Origin: an uncultured Alphaproteobacteria bacterium
Lineage (GTDB): Bacteria > Pseudomonadota > Alphaproteobacteria > Micropepsales > Micropepsaceae
Direction of reading: 5' to 3'
Assembly (NCBI GenBank): GCA_902826695.1
Contig: CADEFU010000016.1
Location: forward strand, 1 to 64,000
DNA: 64,000 nucleotides
The position numbers were made by a program, and so were the translations under genes. Under the pieces are notes generated by a model. That model saw only the letters and a list, made by a program, of their open reading frames with translations, was not told the DNA's origin and searched no databases. Positions 17,491 to 27,123 of this stretch are shown one piece after another (position 1 is the stretch's first letter; the number at the start of each line of letters is the position of its first letter).

Positions 17491-19629
17491 ATGGATACGG
17501 TGACTGGACTGTGGATCACCTTAGCGTGCGCCCTCGCGGCGATCGGCTACGGTGTTTGGGCGAGGCAATCGGTGTTGTCCGCGCCCGCTGGTAACGCGCG
17601 CATGCAAGAAATCGCGGCGGCAATTCAAGAAGGCGCGAAGGCCTACTTGGACCGTCAGTACCGCACAATCTTCATGGTTGCGGTTCCCGTAGCCCTGATA
17701 ATCGCCGCTGCGTTCCAGCACTGGATCCAACCGGTCGGCTTCGCCATCGGTGCAATTTGCTCGGGTCTCGCCGGCTACATCGGCATGAACCTCTCGGTCC
17801 GCGCCAACGTGCGCACGACCGAAGCCTCGCGCAAGGGTCTGGCCGAAGGTCTCGCGATCGCATTCAAATCGGGTGCGGCGACCGGCATGTTGGTCGTCGG
17901 GCTCGCACTCATCGCGATCGCCGGTTACTACGGCTTGCTGGGCGCCATCGGTTACGACGTCAACGACGCGAAGCAAAACCGACTGATCGTCGAAGCGCTC
18001 GTCTCGCTGGCACTCGGTGCCTCGGCGATCTCGATCTTCGCCCGTCTCGGCGGCGGCATCTTCACCAAGGGTGCGGACGTCGGCGGCGACATGGTCGGCA
18101 AGGTAGAGGCAGGCATTCCCGAAGATGATCCCCGCAACCCCGCCACGATCGCCGACAACGTCGGTGACAACGTCGGCGACTGCGCCGGCATGGCGGCCGA
18201 CTTGTTCGAAACCTACGTCGTGACGATCGGTGCCACGATGGTCTTGGCCTCGATCTTCTTCACCGCCGACCGCGGCATGATGATGATGTACCCGCTGTTG
18301 ATCGCGGGCGTATGCATCATCGCCTCGATCATCGGCGCCTTCTTCGTGCGTCTGGGTCAGTCCAAGAACATCATGGGCGCGCTCTACAAGGGCCTGGTCG
18401 TGACGGCGCTAATTTCGCTCATCCTGATCGGGATTATCACCTCGCAGTTCATTGGCTTCGACCGCACGCTGACGACCGCGAGCGGCATGTCGTTCAACGG
18501 CTTCACGCTGTTCCTGTGCGGCATCGCCGGCCTCGCGGTGACGGGCCTGCTTGTTTGGATCACGGAGTACTACACCGGCACCGGCTACCGTCCGGTCCGC
18601 TCGGTCGCCAAAGCGTCCGTGACCGGCCACGGCACGAACGTCATCCAAGGCCTTGCGGTCTCGATGGAAGCGACGGCACTGCCGGCGCTGGTCATCGTGT
18701 GGGGCATCGTTGTCACGTTCACGCTCGCGGGCCTCTTCGGCATCGCGATCGCGACGACGACGATGCTGGCGCTCGCGGGCATGATTATCGCCCTCGACGC
18801 GTTCGGTCCCGTGACCGACAACGCCGGCGGCATCGCCGAAATGGCGGGTCTCGACAAGGAAGTCCGCAAGACCACCGACGCGCTTGACGCCGTCGGCAAC
18901 ACGACGAAAGCGGTCACGAAGGGCTACGCGATCGGCTCGGCGGGCTTGGGCGCGCTGGTGCTCTTCGCCGCCTACACCGAGGACCTGCGCTACTTCATGC
19001 AGAACACGGCCGACTATCCGTTCTTCAAGGACGTCGTCGTCAGCTTCGGCCTGCAGAATCCGTGGGTCGTGGTGGGTCTCTTCCTCGGCGGTATGCTTCC
19101 CTACCTGTTCGCCTCGATGGGCATGACCGCGGTCGGCCGCGCGGCGAGCGCGGTGGTCGAAGAAGTCCGCCGTCAGTTCAAGGAAAAGCCCGGCATCATG
19201 AAGGGCACCGAAAAGCCCGACTATGGCCGCGCCGTGGACATGCTCACCAAGGCCGCGATCAAAGAGATGGTCATACCGTCGCTCCTGCCGGTGCTCTCGC
19301 CGATCGTGCTGTTCGTCGTCGTTCTCATCATCGCAGGCAAGGGCGCAGCGCTCTCGGCCGTCGGCGCCATGCTGATGGGCGTGATCCTGACCGGCCTCTT
19401 CGTCGCCATCTCGATGACCTCGGGCGGCGGCGCGTGGGACAACGCCAAGAAGTACATCGAAGACGGCCACTTCGGCGGCAAAGGCTCCGACGCCCACAAG
19501 GCGGCGGTGACCGGCGACACCGTCGGTGACCCATACAAGGACACCGCAGGCCCCGCGATCAATCCGATGATCAAGATCACGAACATCGTGGCACTGCTCC
19601 TGCTCGCAGCCTTGGCCCACATGGGCTAA
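17491..19629 (+). CDS. hppA: Membrane-bound proton-translocating pyrophosphatase, K+-independent type
   Basis: Couples pyrophosphate hydrolysis to H+ pumping across the inner membrane. About 712 residues from the ATG at 17491, which has GAGG upstream; the frame is open for a further 55 codons without signal. Many membrane helices. Catalytic loops are intact: [39 protein letters not shown], and [19 protein letters not shown] near the C-terminus. The segment [10 protein letters not shown] has Lys and Thr at the positions that distinguish K+-independent enzymes from K+-dependent ones (Ala/Gly). Monocistronic, closed by a strong terminator. Confidence 0.97.
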   Translation: MDTVTGLWITLACALAAIGYGVWARQSVLSAPAGNARMQEIAAAIQEGAKAYLDRQYRTIFMVAVPVALIIAAAFQHWIQPVGFAIGAICSGLAGYIGMNLSVRANVRTTEASRKGLAEGLAIAFKSGAATGMLVVGLALIAIAGYYGLLGAIGYDVNDAKQNRLIVEALVSLALGASAISIFARLGGGIFTKGADVGGDMVGKVEAGIPEDDPRNPATIADNVGDNVGDCAGMAADLFETYVVTIGATMVLASIFFTADRGMMMMYPLLIAGVCIIASIIGAFFVRLGQSKNIMGALYKGLVVTALISLILIGIITSQFIGFDRTLTTASGMSFNGFTLFLCGIAGLAVTGLLVWITEYYTGTGYRPVRSVAKASVTGHGTNVIQGLAVSMEATALPALVIVWGIVVTFTLAGLFGIAIATTTMLALAGMIIALDAFGPVTDNAGGIAEMAGLDKEVRKTTDALDAVGNTTKAVTKGYAIGSAGLGALVLFAAYTEDLRYFMQNTADYPFFKDVVVSFGLQNPWVVVGLFLGGMLPYLFASMGMTAVGRAASAVVEEVRRQFKEKPGIMKGTEKPDYGRAVDMLTKAAIKEMVIPSLLPVLSPIVLFVVVLIIAGKGAALSAVGAMLMGVILTGLFVAISMTSGGGAWDNAKKYIEDGHFGGKGSDAHKAAVTGDTVGDPYKDTAGPAINPMIKITNIVALLLLAALAHMG

Positions 19630-19654
19630 GGCGCGGGACAGCAACCGCAAAAGA

Positions 19655-19684
19655 AAAGGCCCCGGAAACCCGGGGCCTTTTTTG
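19655..19684. terminator. Strong bidirectional terminator hppA / bamE
   Basis: AAGGCCCCGG pairs with CCGGGGCCTT around a short loop and is followed by TTTTT on the plus strand. The complementary strand also ends in a T-rich run (from AAAAGAAAA), so it serves both convergent genes. Confidence 0.92.
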
Positions 19685-19698
19685 TGCCGTCGTAGTGC

Positions 19699-20181
19699 TT
19701 AGCGCCCGTCGCCGCCGGTGCGTCCGGGGCCCGATGTCTGGCCCGGCGCCGCCGAAGGCAGCGCGCCCATGTTGCCGAACAGCTGTTGCAGGAACGTCAT
19801 CTCTTTGCCGCGGCTCGGCGTTTCGCGCCCGACCAGCGCGACCACCTGGCCGTCTTCGATGCCGTACTTGCGGATATCGTTGACCTTGCCGCTGTCGCCG
19901 AACTGCACCGCCAGGATCTGGCGCTTCGTCACGTCCGGCTTGAAGAACGCATAGCGCTCTTGCTCGGTCGAAATGTAGTACCAGGTCGGGTCGCCAAAGG
20001 CGGCCGTGCTTGACGGCGTGCCGAGCTTTTCCTGCACGCTATCGCGGCTGTCGGTCCCGATCGTGACCGCCGCGACCTTTTCGTCGTCAGGCACATAACC
20101 GCGGACATCCCGGATCGGCGCACAAGCCGCAAGGCCCGCAACCGCAAGAATTGAACCGGTCAGAACAACGCGCGACACCAT
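19699..20181 (-). CDS. bamE: Outer membrane assembly lipoprotein BamE (SmpA/OmlA)
   Basis: A 160-residue lipoprotein with signal peptide and lipobox (AVAGLAAC, Cys at about residue 20). The BamE fold is seen as VTIGTDSRDSVQEKLGTPSS, WYYISTEQERYAFFKPDVTKR and ILAVQFGDSGKVNDIRKYG. BamE stabilises the BamABCD complex that inserts outer-membrane proteins. The C-terminal tail rich in Gly, Ser and Pro is probably disordered. Convergent with hppA. Confidence 0.92.
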   Translation of the reverse strand: MVSRVVLTGSILAVAGLAACAPIRDVRGYVPDDEKVAAVTIGTDSRDSVQEKLGTPSSTAAFGDPTWYYISTEQERYAFFKPDVTKRQILAVQFGDSGKVNDIRKYGIEDGQVVALVGRETPSRGKEMTFLQQLFGNMGALPSAAPGQTSGPGRTGGDGR

Positions 20182-20283
20182 GGGGTACTCCGGACGTCTA
20201 AGGGGCTGATAACTGCAGTTGACCTACCGCCAGCGTCGCATAATTTCAAGGGAAAGCCAAAATACCTAGAAAGCCAGGGCTCC

Positions 20284-20823
20284 TTGCGCAATCTCATCTC
20301 GTTCTTCTCACGCGGACCCGCGCGGTCGCGCCAAGGCGCATGGATCTACAAAGCCCTTGTCGAACAGGCGCGCCGGCCGGAGTTTTATGAGTCGTTCGAC
20401 GTCCCCGACACAATCGACGGGCGTTTTGACCTGATCGTATTGCACGCAGGCCTGTACCTGCCGCGGTTGAAGGCGGTCCGGGCCGAAGGCAAGGCCCTGG
20501 CACAAGCGGCATTCGACGAAATGTTCGCGAACTTCGAAGTCAACCTGCGCGAGATGGGCGCGGGCGACATGTCCGTCCCGAAGAAGATGAAGGGCATGCT
20601 CTCGGCCTTCTACGGCCGCGCGACAGCCTACGACACCGCGATCAAAGAAGGCGACACGGCCACGCTGCGCGCAGCCCTGCATCGCAACGTCTACCGCGGC
20701 GCGAGCGTCGCGCCGCCGAAGATCGATGCGTTGGCGACGTATGTCCGCGCCGCGTTCGAAGCGCTGAAAGCGGCCAGTGACGATGACCTCGTCGCCGGCA
20801 CATTCGCCTGGCCAGCGCCGTGA
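20284..20823 (+). CDS. Ubiquinol-cytochrome c chaperone family protein
   Basis: 179 residues from a TTG start. It matches the bacterial family related to mitochondrial Cbp3/UQCC1, which assists cytochrome b and bc1 complex assembly: [57 protein letters not shown] and [16 protein letters not shown]. The next gene (DUF177) begins four bases before its stop (GTGA overlap), a pairing common in alphaproteobacteria. No good ATG alternative is available. Confidence 0.88.
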   Translation: MRNLISFFSRGPARSRQGAWIYKALVEQARRPEFYESFDVPDTIDGRFDLIVLHAGLYLPRLKAVRAEGKALAQAAFDEMFANFEVNLREMGAGDMSVPKKMKGMLSAFYGRATAYDTAIKEGDTATLRAALHRNVYRGASVAPPKIDALATYVRAAFEALKAASDDDLVAGTFAWPAP

Positions 20824-21347
20824 ACGAAACGCACGACTTTCGCCGCATGGTCGCCGTGACGAAGATCGGCGACGCCGGCCTCCAGCACACGGTGGCCGCC
20901 AAGCCGCAAGAATTCGCCGCGATCGCCGCCTACCTGGACCTCGCCGCGCTGAAGTCGCTGAACGGCGAGTTCAAACTCGACCGTTGGCGCGGCAAAGGCG
21001 TGCGCCTAACAGGCAAGTTCAGCGCCGATGTCGTGCAAACCTGCGTCGTCACGCTGGAACCCATCGAAACCCGCATCGAAGCGGCGTTCGAACGCCGCTT
21101 CCTGCCGGCAGAGAAGATCGAACGCGAACCCGAAGACGACGGCGAAATCTTCGTGGATCCGCTCGCGGAAGACCCGCCCGAGCCGCTGACGCACGAGCTA
21201 GATCTCGGCGAAATCCTCATCGAAGAGCTCGCGTTGAATCTCGACCCTTACCCGCGCAAACCGGGCGTAGCCTTCGCGGAAAGCGCTCCCGAACCCAAGG
21301 CGAACCCGTTCGCAGTGCTAGCGAAGCTGAAGCCGAAGAAGCCTTAA
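20820..21347 (+). CDS. DUF177 (YceD) family protein
   Basis: 175 residues from a GTG start that overlaps the preceding stop. The family is linked to large-subunit rRNA maturation and 50S assembly and is usually encoded next to rpmF, as here (rpmF follows at 21911 after an opposing lipoprotein gene). Family features visible: a conserved Cys in [20 protein letters not shown] and the acidic segment [27 protein letters not shown], ending near [10 protein letters not shown]. Confidence 0.88.
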   Translation: MNETHDFRRMVAVTKIGDAGLQHTVAAKPQEFAAIAAYLDLAALKSLNGEFKLDRWRGKGVRLTGKFSADVVQTCVVTLEPIETRIEAAFERRFLPAEKIEREPEDDGEIFVDPLAEDPPEPLTHELDLGEILIEELALNLDPYPRKPGVAFAESAPEPKANPFAVLAKLKPKKP

Positions 21348-21358
21348 GATCGCGCGCT

Positions 21359-21721
21359 TCAATCCACGCACAACGCGGCCGTGACTTTCCCATCTTCGAC
21401 CAGCGCAAAGCAGCCGCAGGGGTCGCTGCTTGCGACGCACTTGCCGGTCGCAGGCGTTCCGTCCGGCGGCATCTTCGTGCCGGCGACGCGGCACTGCCCG
21501 CCAAGGCACTCGTCGCCGTCGCGGCAGGTCTTGTCGGCGTCCGCGTAAGCCACGACACAAGCCGGCTTGCCCATCATGCAAACCGGCCGCCAGGTCGCCC
21601 CCGCGGCTTTGCAGGTCGCTTCGTCTTGAGGGATGGCGGCCGTCCGCCCGGGCGAGCCGCTTTCGGCCGGGGTGCAGCCCAGCAACCCGAAGATGAGGCC
21701 AAAGACGACAAGAACGCGCAT
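21359..21721 (-). CDS. Cysteine-rich lipoprotein of unknown function
   Basis: 120 residues from the ATG at 21721: [16 protein letters not shown] is a signal peptide with lipobox (LLGC, Cys16). The mature part carries about ten further cysteines in short spacing ([38 protein letters not shown]), suggesting a disulfide-bonded periplasmic domain. It is inserted in antisense between DUF177 and rpmF, which are normally adjacent. Function unknown. Confidence 0.7.
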   Translation of the reverse strand: MRVLVVFGLIFGLLGCTPAESGSPGRTAAIPQDEATCKAAGATWRPVCMMGKPACVVAYADADKTCRDGDECLGGQCRVAGTKMPPDGTPATGKCVASSDPCGCFALVEDGKVTAALCVD

Positions 21722-21910
21722 GAGCTGAATCTCCAAGGGCCGACGCCGTATCTGAGCGCACCCGGCCAAACGCCGCAAATCGGACCCTACCTGCGGCTCA
21801 AAAGCGCGGATTTCCGGGGGTTGAACTCACGGGCGCTTTCCTATTGTATCCGCGCCTTGCTTTTCGGCCGGATTCAACGTCCGCCACAGACTGAACAGGA
21901 GAGGCGGCCC

Positions 21911-22099
21911 ATGGCGGTCCCCAAAAGAAAAGTCAGCCCGTCGCGCCGCAACATGCGCCGCTCGCACCACGCACTCGGCCGCCCGGCGGCGAACGAATGC
22001 GGCAACTGTGGTGAGCTCAAGCGCCCGCACCACGTTTGCCATAAGTGCGGCCACTACGATAAGCGCGAAGTGGAAAAGTCGCCGGCGCGCCGGCCCTAG
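21911..22099 (+). CDS. rpmF: 50S ribosomal protein L32
   Basis: 62 residues: [20 protein letters not shown] is the invariant L32 start, and CGNC...CHKCG is an intact four-cysteine zinc site (the zinc-containing paralogue type). Placed directly before plsX as in most proteobacteria. Confidence 0.97.
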   Translation: MAVPKRKVSPSRRNMRRSHHALGRPAANECGNCGELKRPHHVCHKCGHYDKREVEKSPARRP

Positions 22100-22165
22100 C
22101 CTTTGTCCGCCCACCCGGCGCATAGTTGTCGGATTCGCAGCCGCAGGCGCGGCTAGAGGGCGCGC

Positions 22166-23224
22166 GTGAACAGCGAAATCATCGTATCGGTCGATGGGAT
22201 GGGGGGCGACAACGCTCCTCAAGCCATTATCGACGGTCTCGCGCTCGCGCATGTCCGCCACCCGAAGGTGAAGTTCCTGGTTCACGGCGACCATGCGCGC
22301 CTGCAACCCGCCCTGCTTGGTAAGTCGTCCCTGAAACATGTCGTGCAAGTCGTGCACTGCGACGACGCAGTTGGCATGGACGACAAGCCTGCTCAGGCTC
22401 TGCGCCGCGGCCGTAACACGTCGATGTGGCGCGCGATCGATTCCGTCCGCAGCAAGGAAGCCAACGTCGTGATCAGCGCCGGCAACACCGGCGCGTTGAT
22501 GGCCATGGCCAAGGTTCAGCTTCGCACCGTACCCGGCCTCTCGCGTCCGGCGATTGCCGCGCTTTGGCCCACGATCCGCGGTCAGTCCGTCGTTCTGGAC
22601 GTCGGCGCGAACGTAGATACCGACGCGCGCCAACTCGTGGACTTTGCATTGATGGGTGAGGCTTATGCCCGCGTCGTGCTCGCGCTCGATCGCCCAAGTG
22701 TCGGTCTCCTCAACATCGGCGCCGAAGAAGTGAAGGGCAACGACGAAGTCCGCGACGCTGCAGCGGCCCTGCGCGCCTCCGGCCTGCCGCTTCGCTTCCA
22801 CGGCTTTGTCGAAGGCGACGACATCTCGGCCGGCACGGTGGACGTCGTGATCACGTCGGGCTTTGCCGGCAACATCGCGCTGAAGGCGGCTGAAGGCACC
22901 GCGCGCCTGATCGGCCACTACATCCGCTCCGCCATGCAGCGCTCGCTTCTCTCGCGCATCGGCTATCTGCTCTCGAAACCGGGCTTCAACGTGTTGCGCC
23001 AAAAGATGGACCCGCGCGCCGTCAACGGCGGCGTCTTCTTGGGGCTGAACGGCGTCGTCGTGAAAAGCCACGGCGGCACCGACGGTGTTGGCTTCGCCAC
23101 CGCGCTCGACCTCGCAATCGAAATGGGCGAGAGCGACTTCGTCGCCCGCATCGCAGACTCCATGGCACACCTGCCGCCCTCGATCGCCGCCTTGGGCGGC
23201 GCACCGGCGCAGGCAGCACAGTAA
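22166..23224 (+). CDS. plsX: Phosphate acyltransferase PlsX
   Basis: Converts acyl-ACP to acyl-phosphate for phospholipid synthesis. 352 residues from a GTG start ([19 protein letters not shown] is the family N-terminus). Other signatures are [37 protein letters not shown] and [20 protein letters not shown]. It shares one base with the fabH start (TAATG), the conserved plsX-fabH lipid module. Confidence 0.97.
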   Translation: MNSEIIVSVDGMGGDNAPQAIIDGLALAHVRHPKVKFLVHGDHARLQPALLGKSSLKHVVQVVHCDDAVGMDDKPAQALRRGRNTSMWRAIDSVRSKEANVVISAGNTGALMAMAKVQLRTVPGLSRPAIAALWPTIRGQSVVLDVGANVDTDARQLVDFALMGEAYARVVLALDRPSVGLLNIGAEEVKGNDEVRDAAAALRASGLPLRFHGFVEGDDISAGTVDVVITSGFAGNIALKAAEGTARLIGHYIRSAMQRSLLSRIGYLLSKPGFNVLRQKMDPRAVNGGVFLGLNGVVVKSHGGTDGVGFATALDLAIEMGESDFVARIADSMAHLPPSIAALGGAPAQAAQ

Positions 23225-24201
23225 TGAGCGTGATCCGCGCTGAGGTCACCGGCGTCGGTGCCTACCTGCCGAAGCAAGTGCTCACGAACGCCGATCTCGC
23301 CAAGAAGCTCGACACCAGCGACGACTGGATCCGCGAGCGCACCGGCATCCGCGAGCGCCGCATCGCAGCCGACGGCGAATACACGTCCGACCTCGCCATT
23401 GCCGCCGCACAAGACGCACTGCGCAACTCCGGCCTGAATGCAAGCGCGATCGATCTGATCGTGCTGGCGACCGCGACGCCCGACGAAACCTTCCCGGCAA
23501 CGGCAACAACCGTTCAAGCCCGTTTGGGGATCACGAGGGGCGCGGCATTCGACATCCAAGCCGTCTGCTCCGGCTTCATCTATGCGCTCGCGACGGCGGA
23601 CAACTTCATCAAGGCCGGCCAAGCCAAGAACGTGCTCGTCATAGGTGCGGAGACATTCTCGCGTATCCTCGACTGGAACGACCGAACGACGGCGGTGCTG
23701 TTCGGCGACGGGGCCGGCGCATTGATCTTAAGTGCCGCGCAAGGGCAGGGGACAGCCGCCGATCGCGGCGTTCTCTCCACACATATCTTTTCCGACGGAC
23801 GCCAGCACGATCTGCTCTACGTCGATGGCGGTCCATCGAAGACGAAGACGACGGGCTTCCTTCGCATGGAAGGCCGCGAGGTCTTTCGTCACGCGGTCAC
23901 AAACCTTTCCGACGCGATCGAAACGGCGATGCGTTCGAACGGCGTCACCGCCACCGACATTGATTGGTTCGTGCCACACCAAGCGAACCAAAGAATTCTG
24001 GACGCAACGGCCCGCAAAGTCGGCGTCCACCCGGCACGGGTAATCTCTACGGTTGCAATCCACGCAAATACATCTGCAGCGTCAGTGCCGCTCGCGCTCG
24101 ACTGTGCTGTTAAAGATGGTCGCATCAAGCGGGATCAACTTCTGGTGTTAGAAGCGATGGGTGGAGGTTTCACCTGGGGCTCTGCACTCGTCCGCTGGTA
24201 G
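23224..24201 (+). CDS. fabH: Beta-ketoacyl-ACP synthase III
   Basis: Starts fatty-acid elongation by condensing acetyl-CoA with malonyl-ACP. 325 residues. The catalytic triad is visible: Cys in [15 protein letters not shown], His in [11 protein letters not shown], and Asn in [13 protein letters not shown]. The family N-terminus ([13 protein letters not shown]) and [11 protein letters not shown] are present. Translationally linked to plsX. Confidence 0.97.
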   Translation: MSVIRAEVTGVGAYLPKQVLTNADLAKKLDTSDDWIRERTGIRERRIAADGEYTSDLAIAAAQDALRNSGLNASAIDLIVLATATPDETFPATATTVQARLGITRGAAFDIQAVCSGFIYALATADNFIKAGQAKNVLVIGAETFSRILDWNDRTTAVLFGDGAGALILSAAQGQGTAADRGVLSTHIFSDGRQHDLLYVDGGPSKTKTTGFLRMEGREVFRHAVTNLSDAIETAMRSNGVTATDIDWFVPHQANQRILDATARKVGVHPARVISTVAIHANTSAASVPLALDCAVKDGRIKRDQLLVLEAMGGGFTWGSALVRW

Positions 24202-24309
24202 CAGCGTCGTCTATCTCACTGATATTGACGGCATTTCCTCGCGGACCTACGGTCAGCTCGCGAGTCGCAAGAGCGATTCAATCAAGACGTCTGAACAAAC
24301 GGTGACGCA

Positions 24310-24645
24310 ATGAGCGAGACCCTGACCCGGCAACATCTGGCCGAGGCGGTCTATGCGCAAGTCGGTCTTTCGCGCAACGAATCGGCGGAGCTCGTCGATC
24401 GCGTGCTCGAAGAAGTGTCACAGCGTTTAATTCGCGGTGAGACCGTGAAGCTCTCGTCATTCGGCACGTTTGCCGTACGCTCGAAGAGCGGACGAATCGG
24501 ACGTAATCCCAAAACGGGTGAAGAAGTTCCGATAAGCCCGCGCCGTGTGTTGGTCTTCCGCGCCAGCCACGTGTTGAAGGCGATGATCAACGAAGGACAT
24601 GGGCAGCCCGCAAACGGCGCCGCCGCAACCGGTGACGAGAAATGA
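24310..24645 (+). CDS. ihfA: Integration host factor subunit alpha
   Basis: 111-residue DNA-bending HU/IHF fold: [41 protein letters not shown] and the arm region [21 protein letters not shown]. The arm tip proline lies in the GEEVPI segment. An alphaproteobacterial C-terminal extension follows. Four-base overlap with the MerR gene. Confidence 0.95.
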   Translation: MSETLTRQHLAEAVYAQVGLSRNESAELVDRVLEEVSQRLIRGETVKLSSFGTFAVRSKSGRIGRNPKTGEEVPISPRRVLVFRASHVLKAMINEGHGQPANGAAATGDEK

Positions 24646-25172
24646 CCGAACACACACGCATCGAAAAAGCGCCCGACGCATTCCGCACGATCTCGGAAGT
24701 TTCTGAGACGCTCGACGTCCCCCAACACGTGCTGCGCTTTTGGGAAGCGAAGTTCGCGCAAGTCAAACCTTTGAAGCGCGCCGGCGGCCGCCGCTATTAC
24801 CGCCCCGACGACATCGACTTGCTGAAAGGCATTCGCGCGCTGCTCTACGCCGAAGGCCTCACGATCAAAGGCGTGCAGAAAGTATTGCGCGAACAGGGCG
24901 CCAAACATGTCGCCGAAATCGGCCGCATCGGTGCCAAGGCCGCCGTCGCCAAACGCGACCTCGCGCCTGAGGACGTCGCGCCAATGCCGCAACCGTTGTT
25001 CGGCCGCGCTGCACCGTCCATGGAGCATGTCAACATGTCGGCGGAGAACCCGTCCGACAAAGTCATCGCCGAACAACGCGACCGCCTCGAGACGGTGCTC
25101 GACGATCTGCTAAATCTGCGCGACATCCTCAAGCGCGGTCCGAAACCCAGCAAAGTCGCCGCCGCGCAGTAG
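24642..25172 (+). CDS. MerR-family transcriptional regulator
   Basis: 176 residues. The winged-helix domain near the start reads [25 protein letters not shown], then [20 protein letters not shown], the classic MerR DNA-binding unit. No metal-binding cysteines, so it is not a metal sensor. The ihfA-merR pair after fabH is widespread in alphaproteobacteria; the ligand and targets are unknown. Part of the C-terminal half is coiled-coil-like ([19 protein letters not shown] region). Confidence 0.9.
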   Translation: MTEHTRIEKAPDAFRTISEVSETLDVPQHVLRFWEAKFAQVKPLKRAGGRRYYRPDDIDLLKGIRALLYAEGLTIKGVQKVLREQGAKHVAEIGRIGAKAAVAKRDLAPEDVAPMPQPLFGRAAPSMEHVNMSAENPSDKVIAEQRDRLETVLDDLLNLRDILKRGPKPSKVAAAQ

Positions 25173-25523
25173 GTGTTCTACGCCGTCATCAAGGCGCTGC
25201 TCTCCGGCGTCATCGTGCTCATCGTGTCCGAGGTAGCCAAGCGCTACCCCGGCTGGGGCGGCCTAATAGCTTCGCTCCCCTTGGTATCCCTTCTCGGCAT
25301 CATCTGGCTTTGGCGCGACACGTCGGACACCGTCCGCGTTGCCGCCCACGCTGAGGCGACGTTTTGGTTCGTGCTCCCGTCGCTGCCGATGTTTCTTGTC
25401 TTCCCGGCCCTGCTGCGCGCGAACGTCACATTCTGGCCCGCGCTCGGCCTTTCCTGCGCGCTGACCATGGCGCTTTACGCCCTCACAATCTGGCTTCTCC
25501 CCCGTTTCGGCGTCACGCTTTAG
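25173..25523 (+). CDS. DUF3147-like inner-membrane protein
   Basis: 116 residues with four hydrophobic helices; the GTG start follows immediately after the merR stop. The pattern SEVAKRYPGWGGLIASLPLVSLLGIIWLW is characteristic of the DUF3147 (GlpM-like) family. Function unknown. Probably co-transcribed with ihfA-merR. Confidence 0.8.
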   Translation: MFYAVIKALLSGVIVLIVSEVAKRYPGWGGLIASLPLVSLLGIIWLWRDTSDTVRVAAHAEATFWFVLPSLPMFLVFPALLRANVTFWPALGLSCALTMALYALTIWLLPRFGVTL

Positions 25524-25581
25524 CCGCACATCCCCCAATTGCATCGCAGCCGCCCGCCTGTATAGTCCGCCCCCTCTATGT

Positions 25582-25658
25582 CGGAGCGTAGCGCAGCCTG
25601 GTAGCGCATCAGTCTGGGGGACTGGGGGTCGCAGGTTCAAATCCTGTCGCTCCGACCA
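25582..25658 (+). tRNA. tRNA-Pro (anticodon GGG)
   Basis: 77 bases with encoded CCA (25656-25658). The acceptor stem CGGAGCG/CGCTCCG is perfect, the D-stem is GCGC/GCGC, the anticodon stem is TCAGT/ACTGG with loop CTGGGGG (anticodon GGG), and the T-arm contains GGTTCAAATCC. No phage integrase or repeated tRNA end lies nearby. Confidence 0.97.
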
Positions 25659-25892
25659 TATCTTTCATTATGTTAGTTGTTGGCCGTGCTGACGAGGTTG
25701 CTGGTTCGCAACCGCGCGCGCCGCTCACCCGGCAAATTCGAAGTCTCTAGGTCCACCAGTCAACTCCGGAACTTCGCCGAGTGTTGGCAGTGACCGTCCT
25801 AGTCGGCTGAACCGACTGTTAGAGGTTCCCCATTTCCGCGACATACCCGGGTTCCGCCAAGCCTAGCGCTCGTGATTTCGAGGTGAGGTCGG
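25659..25892. other. Intergenic region, start of the stress block
   Basis: Between tRNA-Pro and the superoxide dismutase gene. A GGAAC at 25767-25771 is not followed by a -10 at the right distance, so no EcfG promoter is supported for the dismutase. Nothing else recognised. Confidence 0.4.
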
Positions 25893-26564
25893 ATGGCGTT
25901 GGAACCACCAGCGGGCGACGAGCGTTCTCTGCTCATGACTTTTGTTCTCAAGCCTCTGCCATACGGCAAGACCGCCCTTTCGCCGACGATCTCGGCAACG
26001 ACGATGGAATTGCATTACGAAAAGCACCATCGTGGCTATGTCGAGAAACTGAACAAGCTTACCGCCGGTACGGCGATGTCGCTGTTGCCGCTCGAACGCG
26101 TGGTCGAGACGGCATGGGGGGATCCGAACTCCGCCGGCATCTTCAACAATGCGGCGCAAGTTTGGAACCACGATTTCTTCTGGCAATCGATGAGTCCGAC
26201 GGGCGGTGTCCGTTCTATCGACCGGTTGGCCGGTCGCATCGATACGGCCTTTGGCTCGTACGGGGCGTTCGAGCGGAAGTTCGTCGAGAGTGCCGTTGCT
26301 CAGTTCGGCAGCGGCTGGATATGGCTCGTCGCCGATGCCGGGCAGTTGAAGATCATGACGACAGGTGACGCGCTGACGCCGATCGTCCTTGGCCTTCGCC
26401 CATTGGTGACCTGCGATCTGTGGGAACACGCCTACTACCTTGACTATCAGAGCGACCGCGAGAAATACGTTCGCGCTTTTCTTGCTCGTTTGGTCAACTG
26501 GGAGTTCGCCGTCGAGCAGATGGCGATGGGCGAAGCCCGCCAGCCTGAGCGCGCTCCCGTATAG
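25893..26564 (+). CDS. sodB: Superoxide dismutase, Fe/Mn family
   Basis: 223 residues from the ATG at 25893, chosen for its strong ribosome site (GAGGTGAGG); an ATG at 25935 would give a shorter, more typical N-terminus. Metal ligands are all visible: His in ELHYEKHHRGYV, His in VWNHDFFW, and Asp/His in DLWEHAYYLDYQ. GSGWIWLV is the family signature. It removes superoxide in the cytoplasm. The sequence looks more divergent than a housekeeping SodB and opens the stress-gene block. Iron versus manganese use cannot be decided with certainty. Confidence 0.93.
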   Translation: MALEPPAGDERSLLMTFVLKPLPYGKTALSPTISATTMELHYEKHHRGYVEKLNKLTAGTAMSLLPLERVVETAWGDPNSAGIFNNAAQVWNHDFFWQSMSPTGGVRSIDRLAGRIDTAFGSYGAFERKFVESAVAQFGSGWIWLVADAGQLKIMTTGDALTPIVLGLRPLVTCDLWEHAYYLDYQSDREKYVRAFLARLVNWEFAVEQMAMGEARQPERAPV

Positions 26565-26571
26565 GCCCGGC

Positions 26572-26596
26572 GGAACCAATATGCGGTGACAGGGTT
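26572..26596 (+). promoter_or_regulatory. EcfG-type promoter (GGAAC-N16-GGTT)
   Basis: -35 at 26572-26576, -10 at 26593-26596 with G for C in the first -10 position; 36 bases before the next start codon. Confidence 0.6.
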
Positions 26597-26598
26597 GT

Positions 26599-26621
26599 CT
26601 CCTTTGCAAATCCCAAAGGAG
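26599..26621 (+). promoter_or_regulatory. Hairpin covering the ribosome site of the next gene
   Basis: CTCCTTTG (26599-26606) can pair with CAAAGGAG (26614-26621), which contains the ribosome binding site AAAGGAGG. A transcript from the EcfG-type promoter just upstream would start near 26602-26605 and lose part of the 5' arm, so only read-through mRNA from sodB would hide the site. Confidence 0.4.
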
Positions 26622-26631
26622 GACATGCGTC

Positions 26632-26919
26632 ATGACTACTATTATTGAAAGACCCAGCGGCGGGAACGACGGCGCGATCGCCGTTGTGATCGGCGTTATA
26701 GCTGCGGCAGTGATCGTAATGTTTGCTCTCGGTGCGTTCGATCGCCAGCCTGCTGAGACAAATTTCACCATCGAGACGCCGGCGACGGCTGTGGCGCCAA
26801 CGGCACCAACTGCGCCAACGGCACCAACTGCGCCGACCGCGCCAACGGCTCCGCAAGCTACGCCGGCGGACTCCCAGCCCGCGCAAGAAGGTCCTGAGTC
26901 CGCACCGCCGCCAGACTAA
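26632..26919 (+). CDS. Small membrane protein with Thr-Ala-Pro repeats
   Basis: 95 residues: a short cytoplasmic start, one transmembrane helix (about residues 14-36, AIAVVIGVIAAAVIVMFALG), then a low-complexity extracytoplasmic tail with about seven consecutive TAP triplets followed by Pro/Ala/Glu-rich sequence. The repeat is also visible at DNA level (alternating GCACCAACT and GCGCCAACG units), so its length may vary between strains. The ribosome site AAAGGAGG is strong. An EcfG-type promoter precedes it. Probably an envelope-spanning stress protein; function unknown. Confidence 0.75.
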   Translation: MTTIIERPSGGNDGAIAVVIGVIAAAVIVMFALGAFDRQPAETNFTIETPATAVAPTAPTAPTAPTAPTAPTAPQATPADSQPAQEGPESAPPPD

Positions 26920-27065
26920 CTGTCGTCCGGCTCGAGCGCATGCGTAGGCAAATCCGCGCTCGCGATCGGCGAGGCTCATCCTTTGCGGCGTTCATTGCCA
27001 AGGATGGGCCTCGTGTCTTTCTGGGCTTCGGAAATCGTCGTTAGCCGCGACTTGGACCCGTCGGT

Positions 27066-27090
27066 GCAACCAATGCCTGGTCGGGGCGTT
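27066..27090 (+). promoter_or_regulatory. EcfG-type promoter (GCAAC-N16-CGTT)
   Basis: -35 at 27066-27070 with one change from GGAAC; perfect -10 at 27087-27090; 33 bases before the start codon. Confidence 0.65.
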
Positions 27091-27123
27091 CCCATTTAAC
27101 TTAACAAGAAGGAAAACACCTTT

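Noticed and set aside
18409..19650. 413-codon minus-strand frame
   Set aside because: Antisense shadow of hppA; His/Asp/Arg-rich with no motif.
20777..22099. 440-codon plus-strand frame
   Set aside because: Runs out of frame across DUF177 and only its last 62 codons are real, being rpmF (start at 21911).
21827..23170. 447-codon minus-strand frame
   Set aside because: Antisense shadow of rpmF and plsX.
25767..25790. EcfG promoter for sodB
   Set aside because: GGAAC is present, but no CGTT-like -10 occurs 16-17 bases downstream.
25582..25892. tRNA-Pro as an integration site for a genomic island (25.9-60.5 kb)
   Set aside because: No integrase gene, no repeated tRNA 3' end and no composition break seen; the stress block looks chromosomal.
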